This document shows positions 44,501-53,200 of a DNA stretch of 64,000 nucleotides, piece by piece. A program made the translations under genes and the position numbers. The notes beneath the pieces were generated by a model that saw only the letters and a list, made by a program, of their open reading frames with translations, was not told where the DNA came from and did not search any database. Position 1 is the first letter of the stretch. Each line of letters starts with the position of its first letter. The DNA comes from Cytospora piceicola (Eukaryota; Ascomycota; Sordariomycetes; Diaporthales; Cytosporaceae), in assembly GCA_023375675.1 (NCBI GenBank), contig JALQBC010000028.1:1-64000 (forward strand), given 5' to 3'.

Positions 44501-44585
44501 TAAAAACGCCGGTGACACCAGCGAGTACCTGGATGGCGACCCTTGGCCGCGTCAAGGACGCGGCAGAGGAGCTTGACACATCCAT
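41550..44585 (-). CDS. Membrane-anchored ZZ-finger/EF-hand protein
   Basis: Single-exon frame of 1011 aa with ATG at 44585. Order of parts: N-terminal signal-anchor (about residues 15-34, VAIQVLAGVTGVFIAWQFW); a charged helical stretch; an acidic linker; a ZZ-type zinc finger at about 194-223 (CxxC, then RYRCANC, then DLCETC); two EF-hand loops, D343-TNGDDLISFPE and D376-IDGDGYISRKD, both with the expected Asp/Glu positions. The last 550 residues are mostly disordered and rich in Glu/Ser. A short conserved-looking C-terminus follows (AALIEWKKHDLAEKEAKERGG then LDYLGTWIDF). The combination suggests a calcium-responsive scaffold with its bulk on one side of an organelle membrane. The substrate is unknown. 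Confidence 0.85.
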   Translation of the reverse strand: MDVSSSSAASLTRPRVAIQVLAGVTGVFIAWQFWQHFRQPTLSSSNSGGGLQRRNAVRRTERSTRRQIEGVLEDVEQRLGPEERRRVEEIFNQHFERQLSDHPAVNPAADENDTSNTESRNDENTAATETGPAATTADGGEAETVAGEERTMEDDWIDDQWNLPPPRAGHNIVGLLFRVSEDNARRNAYVHRGCMCNACGLVPIRGIRYRCANCADFDLCETCESQGLHNKTHVFYKVKVPAPPFGPKSMQPVWYPGDPDTALRNLPSALIRHLAKETGFERPELEALWEQWTFIADTEWRDDPDELCLAADRKTFERYLVPSSGNRRSAPNLIHDRMFAFYDTNGDDLISFPEFLMGLSYKKGKDRLERIFKGYDIDGDGYISRKDCLRIFRTYYVLYKHMHGDVLDGLDQQVMNNTETHALVTGRQPLSSHFGREGRVPEADHGRPMEGKIFYSNGDVSVTDKHGVVNESRPDIGDRGEILSSLFNHNGDSDDAYGSRFHTPISGHLTSPTSDEEVTRIYHEALLNPPTRVEELVSLLVGEPRNIQPGEMSRENQENRVEQQGEHESDSNEEDTSAEEDNSERVVGEPAGAVQVPYANGQSGYREVLNVPQLVLRQAGNEQWTNRPPTDSHLRAQHLRLEAYRKRAMDRKLRVAVRKKLFDRWKKRSFYLVEEEGTSPPEGWNEEDVLADVNDTEAASGSKEDPPLLSARSRSSSKVRFAEDTDDYEIRSNPSTSSRSVPERWGGMEIPDAERDMGKEILYVVTQQAFNELLDVLFKEKEDLAVKVAESKEYREAYRELLDTFDQGKEPNSQPPNEKENIPSILVDKDKPIQDRTLDELLATSGYTVDKGLAVNKDEVEEENDESSSEEEQETVDDATRIEESEHTASDPSYRDPTMPQFRPNSNANASQPAAPTSSPPKSLKPALKHSNDPNGKPRKFRHPRSDKPLTRPPEAALIEWKKHDLAEKEAKERGGWGRINLEEFKEIWHREESGPHRLDYLGTWIDFCIP

Positions 44586-45230
44586 GATGTTGGATGCCCG
44601 GTGGTCATATTGTGTCGCCTATGCGGGAAGGAAGAAGGTGTGTGCCATTGGGCATCCAAACAATTGGGTTGGCTTGTTTGTAATGCCTTACAGCATGAGA
44701 ACGAAGTGGATGAATGCCAAGGTTGTGTGGATTGACAGCTGGGTCAATTGCTATGTATCCGTATGGGAAATGGAAACCCGGCAGGCTGACACTCGAGGAC
44801 GGAAGAAGCTTTCGGGCCGCAGGCTGGATCGGCGAACCGGCGAACCAGATGTCACTATTTTACACATGTAGAACTTAAGTACCTAGGTAGTTAACGGCCC
44901 CGGACCCCACTTCACACCGGCCGACTTATTATCGGGACTTTGCTTACTTTAGTGACTACTTCAGTACCTAAGTACACTCCCTATTAATACTACTACCTTC
45001 TATGTACTGTAGGTATATATCTAGAGGTTTCTGGTTGTATGTACCTTGCCAGTTGGTGGAGATCTCACCCAGCCTCCAAGTCAACCAATTCCCCCACTCT
45101 CGAGTGGTTCAAAGTGGTGGAGACGATCTCGATATGAATCTCTTCAGAGTCCAGTGGTCTTGATCCTTCCTCACTCATACTACGACCTTCCTGCATAAAT
45201 ACAACGGATACAGACCACCCCTTCTTCACC
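44586..45230. promoter_or_regulatory. Bidirectional promoter, ZZ/EF-hand and MBL genes
   Basis: 645 bp between divergent starts. Contains palindromic CCTAGGTA-type runs near 44880-45015 and an AT-rich GCATAAATAC about 40 bp before the MBL start, a possible TATA box. Confidence 0.5.
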
Positions 45231-46205
45231 ATGGCGTCGTCTTCAGATACCACCAGAGACTGGCTTATCTGTACAGCCTGTGGCACACAGTTTCCAGCCG
45301 CAGACAGGAAGGACCAAACAACTTGCTTCATATGCGATGACCCAAGACAGTACACGCCGCCCTCCGGCCAGAGCTTCACTACCTTGGGCAACATGATCAC
45401 TTCCCTCGCTGGGTACAAGAACATTTTCCACCGTTACGAGAAGGATGACCGCCTGACTTTCATCTACACCACCCCCAAGTTCGCCATCGGACAGCGGTGT
45501 ACTCTTATCAAGACGCCAGCGGGAAACATCCTCTGGGACTGCATCACTCTGCTTGACGAGGGCACCATCGAGGAGATCAAGAAGCTGGGCGGCCTCAAGG
45601 CCATTGTGATATCACACCCGCACTACTATGCTACCCATCTTCTGTGGGCGAGGACGTTCGATTGCAAGGTCTACCTCGCCGTGGAGGACAAGCAGTGGCT
45701 CGCACAGACCGATGGTTCCCGACAGGTCTTCCTCGAGCAGGGGACAAGGGAGCACGAGATCGTCATCCCCGACGGCGAGGGACGAGGATCTCGGTCAGGC
45801 GCCGTGGCCCTGAAGCTGGGTGGCCATTTCCCCGGCAGCCTCGTTCTCCTGTTTGGTGGACGTCTCTTGGTCGCCGACACGCTCCTGACAACGCCCGCGG
45901 GGCTGGGCAGCTGGGAGACGGATGCGGTTGGCAATAAGCGCGAGGGACCTCTAGGGAGGCCGGACGGGCTGAACTCGTTTGCGTTCATGTGGAGCATCCC
46001 GAACATGATTCCCCTGTCACCAACTGAGATTTCTCAGATGTGGGACATCCTGGATAAATATGAGTTTAAGAGCACCCACGGGGCGTTCCTGGGTCAAGAA
46101 ATCGAGGATGGCCGGATCAAGAGCCGAGTATTGGAGTCGATGCAGATTCAGGTTGCTAGGATGGGCTGGACGGACCACCCCTTCCTGATGTTGCAGAGTG
46201 GCTGA
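45231..46205 (+). CDS. Metallo-beta-lactamase-fold protein with zinc ribbon
   Basis: Single exon, 324 aa, ATG at 45231. The N-terminus carries a small zinc-binding pair CxxC (14-17) and CxxC (32-35). An MBL-like fold follows: TLIKTPAGNILWDCITLLDE, the metal-binding segment SHPHYYATH (128-136), LGGHFPGSLVL as the third metal-ligand region, and LLVADTLL. The canonical signature HxHxDH is HPHYYAT-H here: both early histidines and a later one are present, but the Asp is missing. This arrangement is widespread in filamentous fungi, where the substrate is not known; hydrolase activity should not be assumed. It is divergent from the ZZ/EF-hand gene and convergent with PFA4. Confidence 0.85.
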   Translation: MASSSDTTRDWLICTACGTQFPAADRKDQTTCFICDDPRQYTPPSGQSFTTLGNMITSLAGYKNIFHRYEKDDRLTFIYTTPKFAIGQRCTLIKTPAGNILWDCITLLDEGTIEEIKKLGGLKAIVISHPHYYATHLLWARTFDCKVYLAVEDKQWLAQTDGSRQVFLEQGTREHEIVIPDGEGRGSRSGAVALKLGGHFPGSLVLLFGGRLLVADTLLTTPAGLGSWETDAVGNKREGPLGRPDGLNSFAFMWSIPNMIPLSPTEISQMWDILDKYEFKSTHGAFLGQEIEDGRIKSRVLESMQIQVARMGWTDHPFLMLQSG

Positions 46206-46272
46206 TGCTGAGATGCTGATAGGTGGTCTTCATCAGATGTTCACAGCTGGAGGAGGCGTAATAATTCGCATC

Positions 46273-46276
<4 letters not shown>

Positions 46277-46327
<51 letters not shown>
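46277..46327. repeat. TG dinucleotide microsatellite
   Basis: About 25 uninterrupted TG units in the short spacer between the MBL gene and PFA4. Confidence 0.95.
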
Positions 46328-46328
<1 letters not shown>

Positions 46329-46379
46329 TGTACACACCAATTTATATATACTTGTCTATGTCTAGTGAACTTGACCAAC

Positions 46380-47870
46380 TCATGCCTGCCTTCTCCGCAG
46401 CAGCTCGCCAAGCGGGACATCTTCGTCATCATCCTCGAGGTAAGCATCCTCATCAACTCCGTAATCATGTAGACGGTCTCCCTCAGAATTAGTCCAGCCA
46501 GGTTCGCCGTCTACACCGCGTTCGTAATATCCCTGTCCTGGGATCACAGGAATCTTCTGTTCCTCTGGCTTAACAACCTCCTCCGCCTCGTCGTCGTCGT
46601 CGTCATCGTCGTCGTCGTCGTAATGACCACCAGTGGCGCTATCGACTTCAAGATACTCATAATCAGGCTCCACGATCTCCTCATCCTCCTTCAGTTCGGC
46701 GATTACCCCAGAGGTGCCCCTCCGTCTCCGAAGGTCCATCTCCTGTCTCGCACGGAAGGCAGCTACCTCCTCCGCAGGATTGGCCCATCTCTTGTCGACA
46801 AGGGCGATCTCCTGCTGGGCCGCGGAAGGATCGGGAAAGTCATGGCGACCGGCTGCCCTGCGCAGCTTGTCCGGGTCTAGGGGCGGCCACATGCCCTCGC
46901 GGTCGTTGAAGCCGTTCTCCTCCCACTCCCAGCCCGTGCCCTTGCCGACTTCCTGGGAGACCTTCGGGGCCCCGCCCAGAAGGGGGTCCAGCCATGTCAG
47001 TATGTTCTTGGTGCCCATCGCCTGCGCCATGTTGTCGAAAAAGCCGATGTCGTATGGGAACTCGACAGACTCGACCTTGATCTTTTTCTCGCCGTCACTA
47101 GACCACCACCCTCCCTGCTTGTGCCGCAGTAACACCGCCTCATGCCTCTCCTGTTCCCAACCCTCGATCATCGTAACGTTCAATACCCAGCCATGGACGG
47201 TCGTCACCAGCAATATAAACAGGGCGAATTCGACCAGAAACCCGAGGATTCCGAGAAGGACCAGATGGACAATCGCGGGTATGCTGGGGCCGAGGTATGA
47301 TGGAAGATTGGAGTTGTCCCAGAAGATGGATCGCAAGCGTGGGTATAGGAGCCATGAGAGGAAGTAACCCAGTGTGATGTTGGTATAAACAAGGAAGCGC
47401 AGGAAATACGGGAATGTCTGCAGGGACACGCAGTTGTTCGTCCAGGGACAGTGGTGATCCATCTTGGGTATGCAAGTCTTGCAGTGGCGGCAGTGGTGCG
47501 CGCGGAGGGGCTTGGGCGCACTGCATTTCTTGCACCAGCGCGCCGGAACCTTGGGCTCGGGCTCGGTAGAGGGAGACTTGTCGGGTTCGTTGGTATTAGG
47601 GTTGGGTTCGTCGTCGGACTTCTTCGGTGGTGGGAAGTTGTATCGGCCCGGGTGAACGGTGCAGGCCTTGTAGTAGGTCCACCACAGGCACACGAGGAGG
47701 ATGTTGAAGATGGTGGTCTCCCTCTGCGTCAGGGGACCGGGCTCGAGGTACTCGGCTGTGTTGAAGAGCCATTGTGAGGTGTAGCCAAGGAATGCAATCA
47801 GCAGACAGACGGCGGGGACAAACAGGGACTGTAGATTGTCCGAGACAGGACCGGTCAAGAGGCCAGCCAT
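46380..47870 (-). CDS. PFA4: Palmitoyltransferase PFA4 (DHHC)
   Basis: Single exon, 496 aa. Integral membrane S-acyltransferase of the ER; yeast Pfa4 palmitoylates the chitin synthase Chs3 and amino-acid permeases. Membrane segments lie at about 17-30 and 53-68, then the Cys-rich domain CKKC...[19 protein letters not shown] with the catalytic DHHC at 138-141, then two more segments ([20 protein letters not shown] and [20 protein letters not shown]) and a TTVHGW-type post-TM motif (TTxE variant). The C-terminal third is acidic and includes a run of about 12 Asp encoded by a GTC-type repeat on the plus strand (46587-46619). The stop is only 175 bp from the convergent MBL stop. Confidence 0.93.
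   Translation of the reverse strand: MAGLLTGPVSDNLQSLFVPAVCLLIAFLGYTSQWLFNTAEYLEPGPLTQRETTIFNILLVCLWWTYYKACTVHPGRYNFPPPKKSDDEPNPNTNEPDKSPSTEPEPKVPARWCKKCSAPKPLRAHHCRHCKTCIPKMDHHCPWTNNCVSLQTFPYFLRFLVYTNITLGYFLSWLLYPRLRSIFWDNSNLPSYLGPSIPAIVHLVLLGILGFLVEFALFILLVTTVHGWVLNVTMIEGWEQERHEAVLLRHKQGGWWSSDGEKKIKVESVEFPYDIGFFDNMAQAMGTKNILTWLDPLLGGAPKVSQEVGKGTGWEWEENGFNDREGMWPPLDPDKLRRAAGRHDFPDPSAAQQEIALVDKRWANPAEEVAAFRARQEMDLRRRRGTSGVIAELKEDEEIVEPDYEYLEVDSATGGHYDDDDDDDDDDEAEEVVKPEEQKIPVIPGQGYYERGVDGEPGWTNSEGDRLHDYGVDEDAYLEDDDEDVPLGELLRRRQA
46587..46619. repeat. Coding GTC/GAC trinucleotide repeat in PFA4
   Basis: GTC units broken by one ATC, encoding the poly-Asp run near the PFA4 C-terminus; a site prone to length variation. 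Confidence 0.85.
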
Positions 47871-48783
47871 TCTAACGTCTGGAGGAGGGGTGGTGAAAGA
47901 ATGAAGAAGGGGAATCCAAAGTTCGTCACCGGCTCAACATGGCCGTTGTGTGTCGAAAAGTTGCCGTAAGACCGTGAACTGCCAAAAGTATGGTGAAATG
48001 TCGGAAATTATTAGGACTTCCTAGCTACGAAGCTTATTCGAGTCAGATAGTTTTACCGAGGGCAGCCCAGACATCGTACACATGTCGTGTCTTCCTTCAG
48101 CAGACGCGACGCCGACGTTGTCAATTTAGCACTAAAGCATCTACATAGTACTTAGGTACTAAGTACGTACCTAGGTACCTACGTATATAGGTACTTGGGT
48201 ACTTGAATATCTGAGTACCTGAGGATGACGACCCCCTTGTCGATCATCCTGGCATGGAATTCTCCGATTGGACGAAACGAGTAGCTGTCGACTTTCAACC
48301 CTGAAAATAGACACTTCAGAGGTCGGCCAGCTTTATTATGTTCGTTGTTAAGGACTATGGAATCAGATCAGTCAATAATATTTTGATGCTCGGTCTCCTT
48401 AAAACTTATTATAGACTGGTTATACTGAATATGGCCACTGTACAGCACTAGATTCAACACTCATTTTCAACAACTACGTACTTAGTACACACATTCCTTC
48501 AGTTCCCTCACTTAATCCCGAGACCCTTACGTCCTACCCCCTTTTTTGCCCACAGGACTCACTTCGTGGCCATACTCTAAGTTCCCATGGAATATGGCCG
48601 GAGGTTCCCAGCTTGCGCTTCTGTGGTGGGTTGTCTCATCCATCCAATGGGCGAACCCGTGCTAATCCGGATGTAGCGCACTCTCCTCCTTCCTCTACAT
48701 ATATAGCAACATAGACCGGCATTCATTACTTGGTACGATTCTGTGTCTTTCTCTGGCCTCTTGAGATATGTGCGTCTGACCAG
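47871..48783. promoter_or_regulatory. Bidirectional promoter, PFA4 and GT90 gene
   Basis: About 0.9 kb. Contains a dense palindromic GTACTTAGGTACTAAGTAC cluster at 48147-48225 and TATATA at 48699-48704, about 80 bp before the GT90 coding region. The ATG at 48768 (ATGTGCGTCTGA) opens a three-codon frame only. Confidence 0.5.
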
Positions 48784-51700
48784 CTATTCCAGAGCGTCCT
48801 CGAATCTCCGAGGTGCTTATTCTCCTGATCTCCGGACTGGTCTCGCTTCTTGCCAGCTTGTTCTCTAAATATTTCCCGGGTGGCGCGGGACGATTCGGTA
48901 CTATAGATCCCACACGAGCAGTAATCATATCCTTCGCTGACAAAATATTACAGACGATGGCATCCGCTACGACCGGCTAGAAGAACCATCACCTGCCGGT
49001 TTACCAGGGAGGCCTCGTAGATACTTCTGGTACCTATTGCTCACTCTCATTGTACTGCGGCTCGAATTGTTCCGGTGGCTTCAATCCCGTCTACAATGCA
49101 CTGAACCTGGCGTCGAGGTAGGTCTGACATGGGGGGAGGGGGCTCGTTCGTGTTGATGTTGTGATCTGACATTTGTACAGTGTCTACTGCCAGTTTTGCT
49201 CGCAATATATGATGTGATCAAAAGCAAAAGGCACAGAGCAGAGGCCGATCAGAAGGACGAGGAGGACGAAGGCAATGACATGGGAAACGATGTTTTTGAG
49301 GATGCTGTAGCCTGGTTTCAGGACTCACGCACTGCTCAGCTCATTGGAAGTACGTGTCTGAGTTATGGTGCATTTGTCCTGCTTCGTCCCAGCATGCCTT
49401 CGACTGTTGTTTGCCCAGTATCGGAGAGGAAGACGGCCATCCTGATCCTCCAGTGCCTCGGCGTTCTCTTCGACGCTATCATCCTCGTCCTCGCTTGGCG
49501 GTTACTGGCCTGGGCACAAACAACGAAAACTCGACTAAGACGACTCGGTGCAGTCTTGGTTTCGTCTTCGGTACTTGTTTCTCTCGTCATCCTGATACCC
49601 AGCCTTATACGGTACCGGATGATGGGGCAGTTTCAGTTTTCCGAGATGTATGGCGTCGACCTTCTTTACTTCTTTGACGTCTTCACTGATGCCATAATCT
49701 TCACCTGTCTCTTCATTTCGCTGTCCCTCTTCACCTGCCAAACCTCTCCTTTGGTGTCAACTGGGATCATTACATTGATATGCGGGGTGCTGGCCGCATA
49801 TCACAAGCTGGGCCTCATCGGCACATATGAGCAGCTAGATTCGTGGGTGATTCTACCGATATGGACATTGAGCTTCGGCTTCGTCGTTTTCATGCTGAAA
49901 AACCAAGCTCAAGTCATCATCTCACCCGAGTTGACCCTGTTCTTGCTAACCGCCAGCGTCATCGGTACCTCCGTCTACGCCCTCGCTGAGGGAGGCACAG
50001 TGCTGGACCTACATCCCTTGAACAAGATTACTGCTCATATTCGGATGAACCAACAGCGCTGGCACACCCAAGCAACAACGAGTGAGAGCTTGAGGGTTGC
50101 GGTAGACGAGTACCGCGACCGTCATCGTGGCCGAAACCCACCTCAGGGCTATTCGGAATGGTACGACTATGCCGTACAGCGAGGTGAGATTCGTCCCTAC
50201 ATGCTCCCATCGCCTGCCTTGTACTAACTAGCTATAGACTCGCCTATCATCGACTATTTCCAGCAGATTGATGACGATATTCTACCCTTCTTGGGGATGA
50301 AGCCGAGCAAGATTCGGGACAGCATCTCGAGAATCGGAGCGAGCCGAGACATCAGTCTTCTGAGCATCAAGAAGGGCACTGTCACCTACCAGCCCTCGGA
50401 CGACGACGCCCTCATGGATAATCTTGTCGAGCTTGTTCAGCCGTTCGCGCAGCACTTACCGGACCTGGATCTGCCTATCAATCTGCTGGACCGTCCCAGA
50501 GTGCTGGCCTCGTGGTCGGACAAAAATCGCTTCCAGCAAGCCGCCATGACTAAGAAGTTCGACCTGCTCACCAGCGGGCTGAACAGGCGGGACGACTCAC
50601 CTTCAACGGAGATCGAGCCAGAGGAAGGGCTGGCAAAGGACGCACAGACGCTCAAGGACAAGCTGAGGGATAGGCAACTCGCGACCCCCTGGCAGCATCA
50701 GCGACAACTGGGGCAGGCCTGCGCTCCCAGCTCCCCGACGAGATGGGGATTCTACGCAAACAACAGGGACTTCTGCTCCGCTTGCGCAAACTCCCATTCG
50801 TATGGTCAATTTGTACAGGACTGGACACAAGCACAAGATATATGCCACCAGCCAGACATGTTCAACTTGCACGGCTTCTACATGGCTGAGCTACCACTGC
50901 AACCCTTCACAGAGCTTGTGCCAGTCTTCGGCCGGTCAAAGACGGACCGTTTCAGCGACATCCTCATCCCCCTAAGTAGGGGCAGCAACAAGGATACATA
51001 CAACACAGAGTTGGAGGATACTGCATTTGTCTCCAAGGACTCCAAGCTCTTCTGGCGCGGCGATGTAAGTACCGACTTCGGAATGGTGTCGACCCGTCTG
51101 CTCAGCGGTGGCCACCAAGAACGCCTGAGCCACATGGCCAACAATGCCTCTGCGGACGAGTTCGTGGCCATGTGCCTGGCGACCCCAGGAGACAAGGCAC
51201 GGTTCCGGTACGAGAAGGTGTCGCTGCTGGAGGCCAACTCCGTACTGAAAATTGACGCCGGCCTGAGCGATTATTCGATGTGTGCTGGTCCAGGTTGCGA
51301 CACTGCCAAGGTTGAATTCGGCTTCAGACCCCAGGATGAAGGTGACGCGGTGAAGATGAACAGTCGCTACCTGATGGTCCTGGACGGTGACGAGGGCCCG
51401 CCGCAAGATCTGCTGAAAGTACTGCGGTCGAATAGCGTCCCGTTTGTAGCATCCGTGTTCAAGGTATGTGAAATCACCCATCCGCACCCATACAACCTCC
51501 ATGCTGACCAAATGGGCGTGCAGGAATGGTATTCCGAGCGCCTGTTCCCGTGGCTGCACTTTGTGCCGGTCGACCTGCGCTTCCATGGGCTCCACAGTAC
51601 CCTGGCCTTTTTCACCGGCCTCCAAGACAAGGGCCTCGTCAACGGGCGGAACGTCGCAATGCAGGGGGATATGGAGGGCGCCAAGATGATATCCCAGGAG

Positions 51701-51853
51701 GGGAAGGCGTGGGCGAGCAAGGCGATCCGGAGGGAGGACGCGGAAATCTACATGTTTAGGCTGCTCCTCGAGTGGGGCAGGGTGGTCAGCGACAAGAGAG
51801 ACGAGATGGACTTTGTATTGCCGAATCAGAAGGACAAGAGCAAGGAGGCCTAG
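48784..51853 (+). CDS. Multi-pass GT90/CAP10-type glycosyltransferase
   Basis: Relative of cryptococcal CAP10/CAS xylosyltransferases (GT90), acting in the secretory pathway. Exons that I can support: 48784-48897 (5' end unresolved), 48954-49117, 49181-50183, 50238-51463 and 51524-51853; all phases agree. The last intron (60 nt) keeps the frame and would be missed by ORF calling; splicing restores ASVFKEWYSERLFPWLHFVPVDL, the conserved GT90 block. The N-terminal 400 residues hold about ten membrane segments; the catalytic domain follows with FWRGDVSTDFG (nucleotide-sugar region), KFKSKY-like positions around LDGDEG, and the C-terminal HFVPVDLRFHGL. About 945 aa in all. No in-frame ATG is visible before the first exon, so the start codon lies in an unseen upstream exon or the sequence has an error. 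Membrane-plus-GT90 fusions are normal in ascomycetes. Confidence 0.83.
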
Positions 51854-52153
51854 ATCCTTGGGCAGCTGGTACATCTGATGGGCATTGCAGGATAGGGAGG
51901 ATTCAGGGCGTTGGCTAGCCAACTCTGCGATAGATATGGATGACGATCTATGAACAACGGGATATTATACTCATTAAGGCTTATCAACTGAACCTATATG
52001 GCGATTTGGCAGCAAATGTGTGTTAGTTGTATTCAGGGACTACCAAGGTGGCCATTGAAAAGGGCAGACATCTATCAAGACAGTATCATACAGACCACTG
52101 ATTGCAACACATGATAACATGTGACTACCAACAGATAACAACCAGCAGTAAAG
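51854..52153. other. Convergent 3' spacer
   Basis: 300 bp between the GT90 stop and the TDG stop. Nothing further is supported. Confidence 0.45.
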
Positions 52154-53200
52154 CTACAAGGGAACACTGTCATCCCGAGCCTGCGCTGCCGCCTTTCTCT
52201 CCGCCCTCCTCGTCTCAACCCACGAGCCTAGCTCCCTCCATATCCTCTCCTTTTCTTCCGGCCTCAGCGTTGCGGCCAGCCCACTTGTCGAGCTCGACAC
52301 AAACACCCTCGCGCCGTGCCAACCCTCCTCATACCGGACTCCCTCCTCCCTCTCTGTTTCCACCACCTCGCCTCGTCCCATGTTTTCACTCTCATCCTGC
52401 CATCCATACCTGAACTCGGTCTTGGCCATGGACTTACCATGCCGCACCCTCCACACCGACTCCCAGATACTCTTCCCCACTATACACACCACCTCGGGCC
52501 TCCACCTCCTGACCTTCCCCTCCAGCACGCCCACGCCCTCGTCCATCTCGGCCTTGGACAGCTCCGCCCCGTTCCGGCTCGGCCGGGAGACGATGTTGGT
52601 CAGCCCGAGCCGGAACCTCGCGGGCAGCGTCCGGTCCTCCTCGGCGGCGCACCGCACGGGGAGGACCCCGGAGCCGTGCATCAGCTTCCAGAACAGGTTG
52701 CTGGGGTGGTTGTACGCGTGGCCCGTCTCGGCGGTCCGCACGCCCGGGTTGAGCCCGCAGAAGAGCACGAGCAGGTTCGGCGCGAGGGCGTCCGGGAGGG
52801 AGGGGAGGTGCGAGTAGGCGCTGGGGGGCTGGTAGGTTGATCTCGGGCGGTTGCGCTTCTTGCCCCTGGTCCCTTGTGGGGTGAGAGGTGAGGAAGGGGA
52901 GGGCGAAGCTGCCCCTGGCTCTACCTTTGCCCCTGCTGACCCGTCTAGTAAAGCAGCGGCCTTACGCTTCCTGGTCCCGGATAGTGGTCCCGGGCTGTCC
53001 TTTATGGTCTGCTGCGGACTAGCCGTTCTGTTGGGGGTGGAAGACAGCCGGGTGCTTCGACGGGGCGTTGCCTGCGTCGCTGGTGATGCAGTCTCCGGCC
53101 TGAACCTGAAGTTTTCCATGTCTAGCCTGCCCTTGAATGATGAAGGAGGAGGCGTGACATCATCGATGTTGGTCGACCCATTCTCATCGACTGAACCCAT
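52154..53200 (-). CDS. TDG: G/T(U) mismatch-specific DNA glycosylase, TDG/Mug family
   Basis: Base-excision-repair enzyme that removes thymine or uracil opposite guanine; the S. pombe member is thp1. Single exon, 348 aa from the ATG at 53200; the frame stays open for 15 codons upstream but without ATG. The N-terminal tail has the FKGRLDMENFRF block often seen in fungal members, then a basic, Pro/Ser-rich linker with KRKAA and GKKRNRPR. The uracil-glycosylase fold begins LLVLFCGLNPG (GLNPG at 149-153, motif I), continues HPSNLFWKLMHGSG and RLGLTNIVSRPSR, and ends with motif II-like VFVSSSTSGLAA (His is often Ser/Asn here). Asn in GLNPG is the residue that activates water in Mug/TDG. Nuclear location is inferred from the basic linker. 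Confidence 0.9.
   Translation of the reverse strand: MGSVDENGSTNIDDVTPPPSSFKGRLDMENFRFRPETASPATQATPRRSTRLSSTPNRTASPQQTIKDSPGPLSGTRKRKAAALLDGSAGAKVEPGAASPSPSSPLTPQGTRGKKRNRPRSTYQPPSAYSHLPSLPDALAPNLLVLFCGLNPGVRTAETGHAYNHPSNLFWKLMHGSGVLPVRCAAEEDRTLPARFRLGLTNIVSRPSRNGAELSKAEMDEGVGVLEGKVRRWRPEVVCIVGKSIWESVWRVRHGKSMAKTEFRYGWQDESENMGRGEVVETEREEGVRYEEGWHGARVFVSSSTSGLAATLRPEEKERIWRELGSWVETRRAERKAAAQARDDSVPL

Noticed and set aside
50972..51922. 316-codon minus-strand frame opposite the GT90 gene
   Set aside because: Overlaps the catalytic GT90 exons and spans their intron; no domain and no start context.
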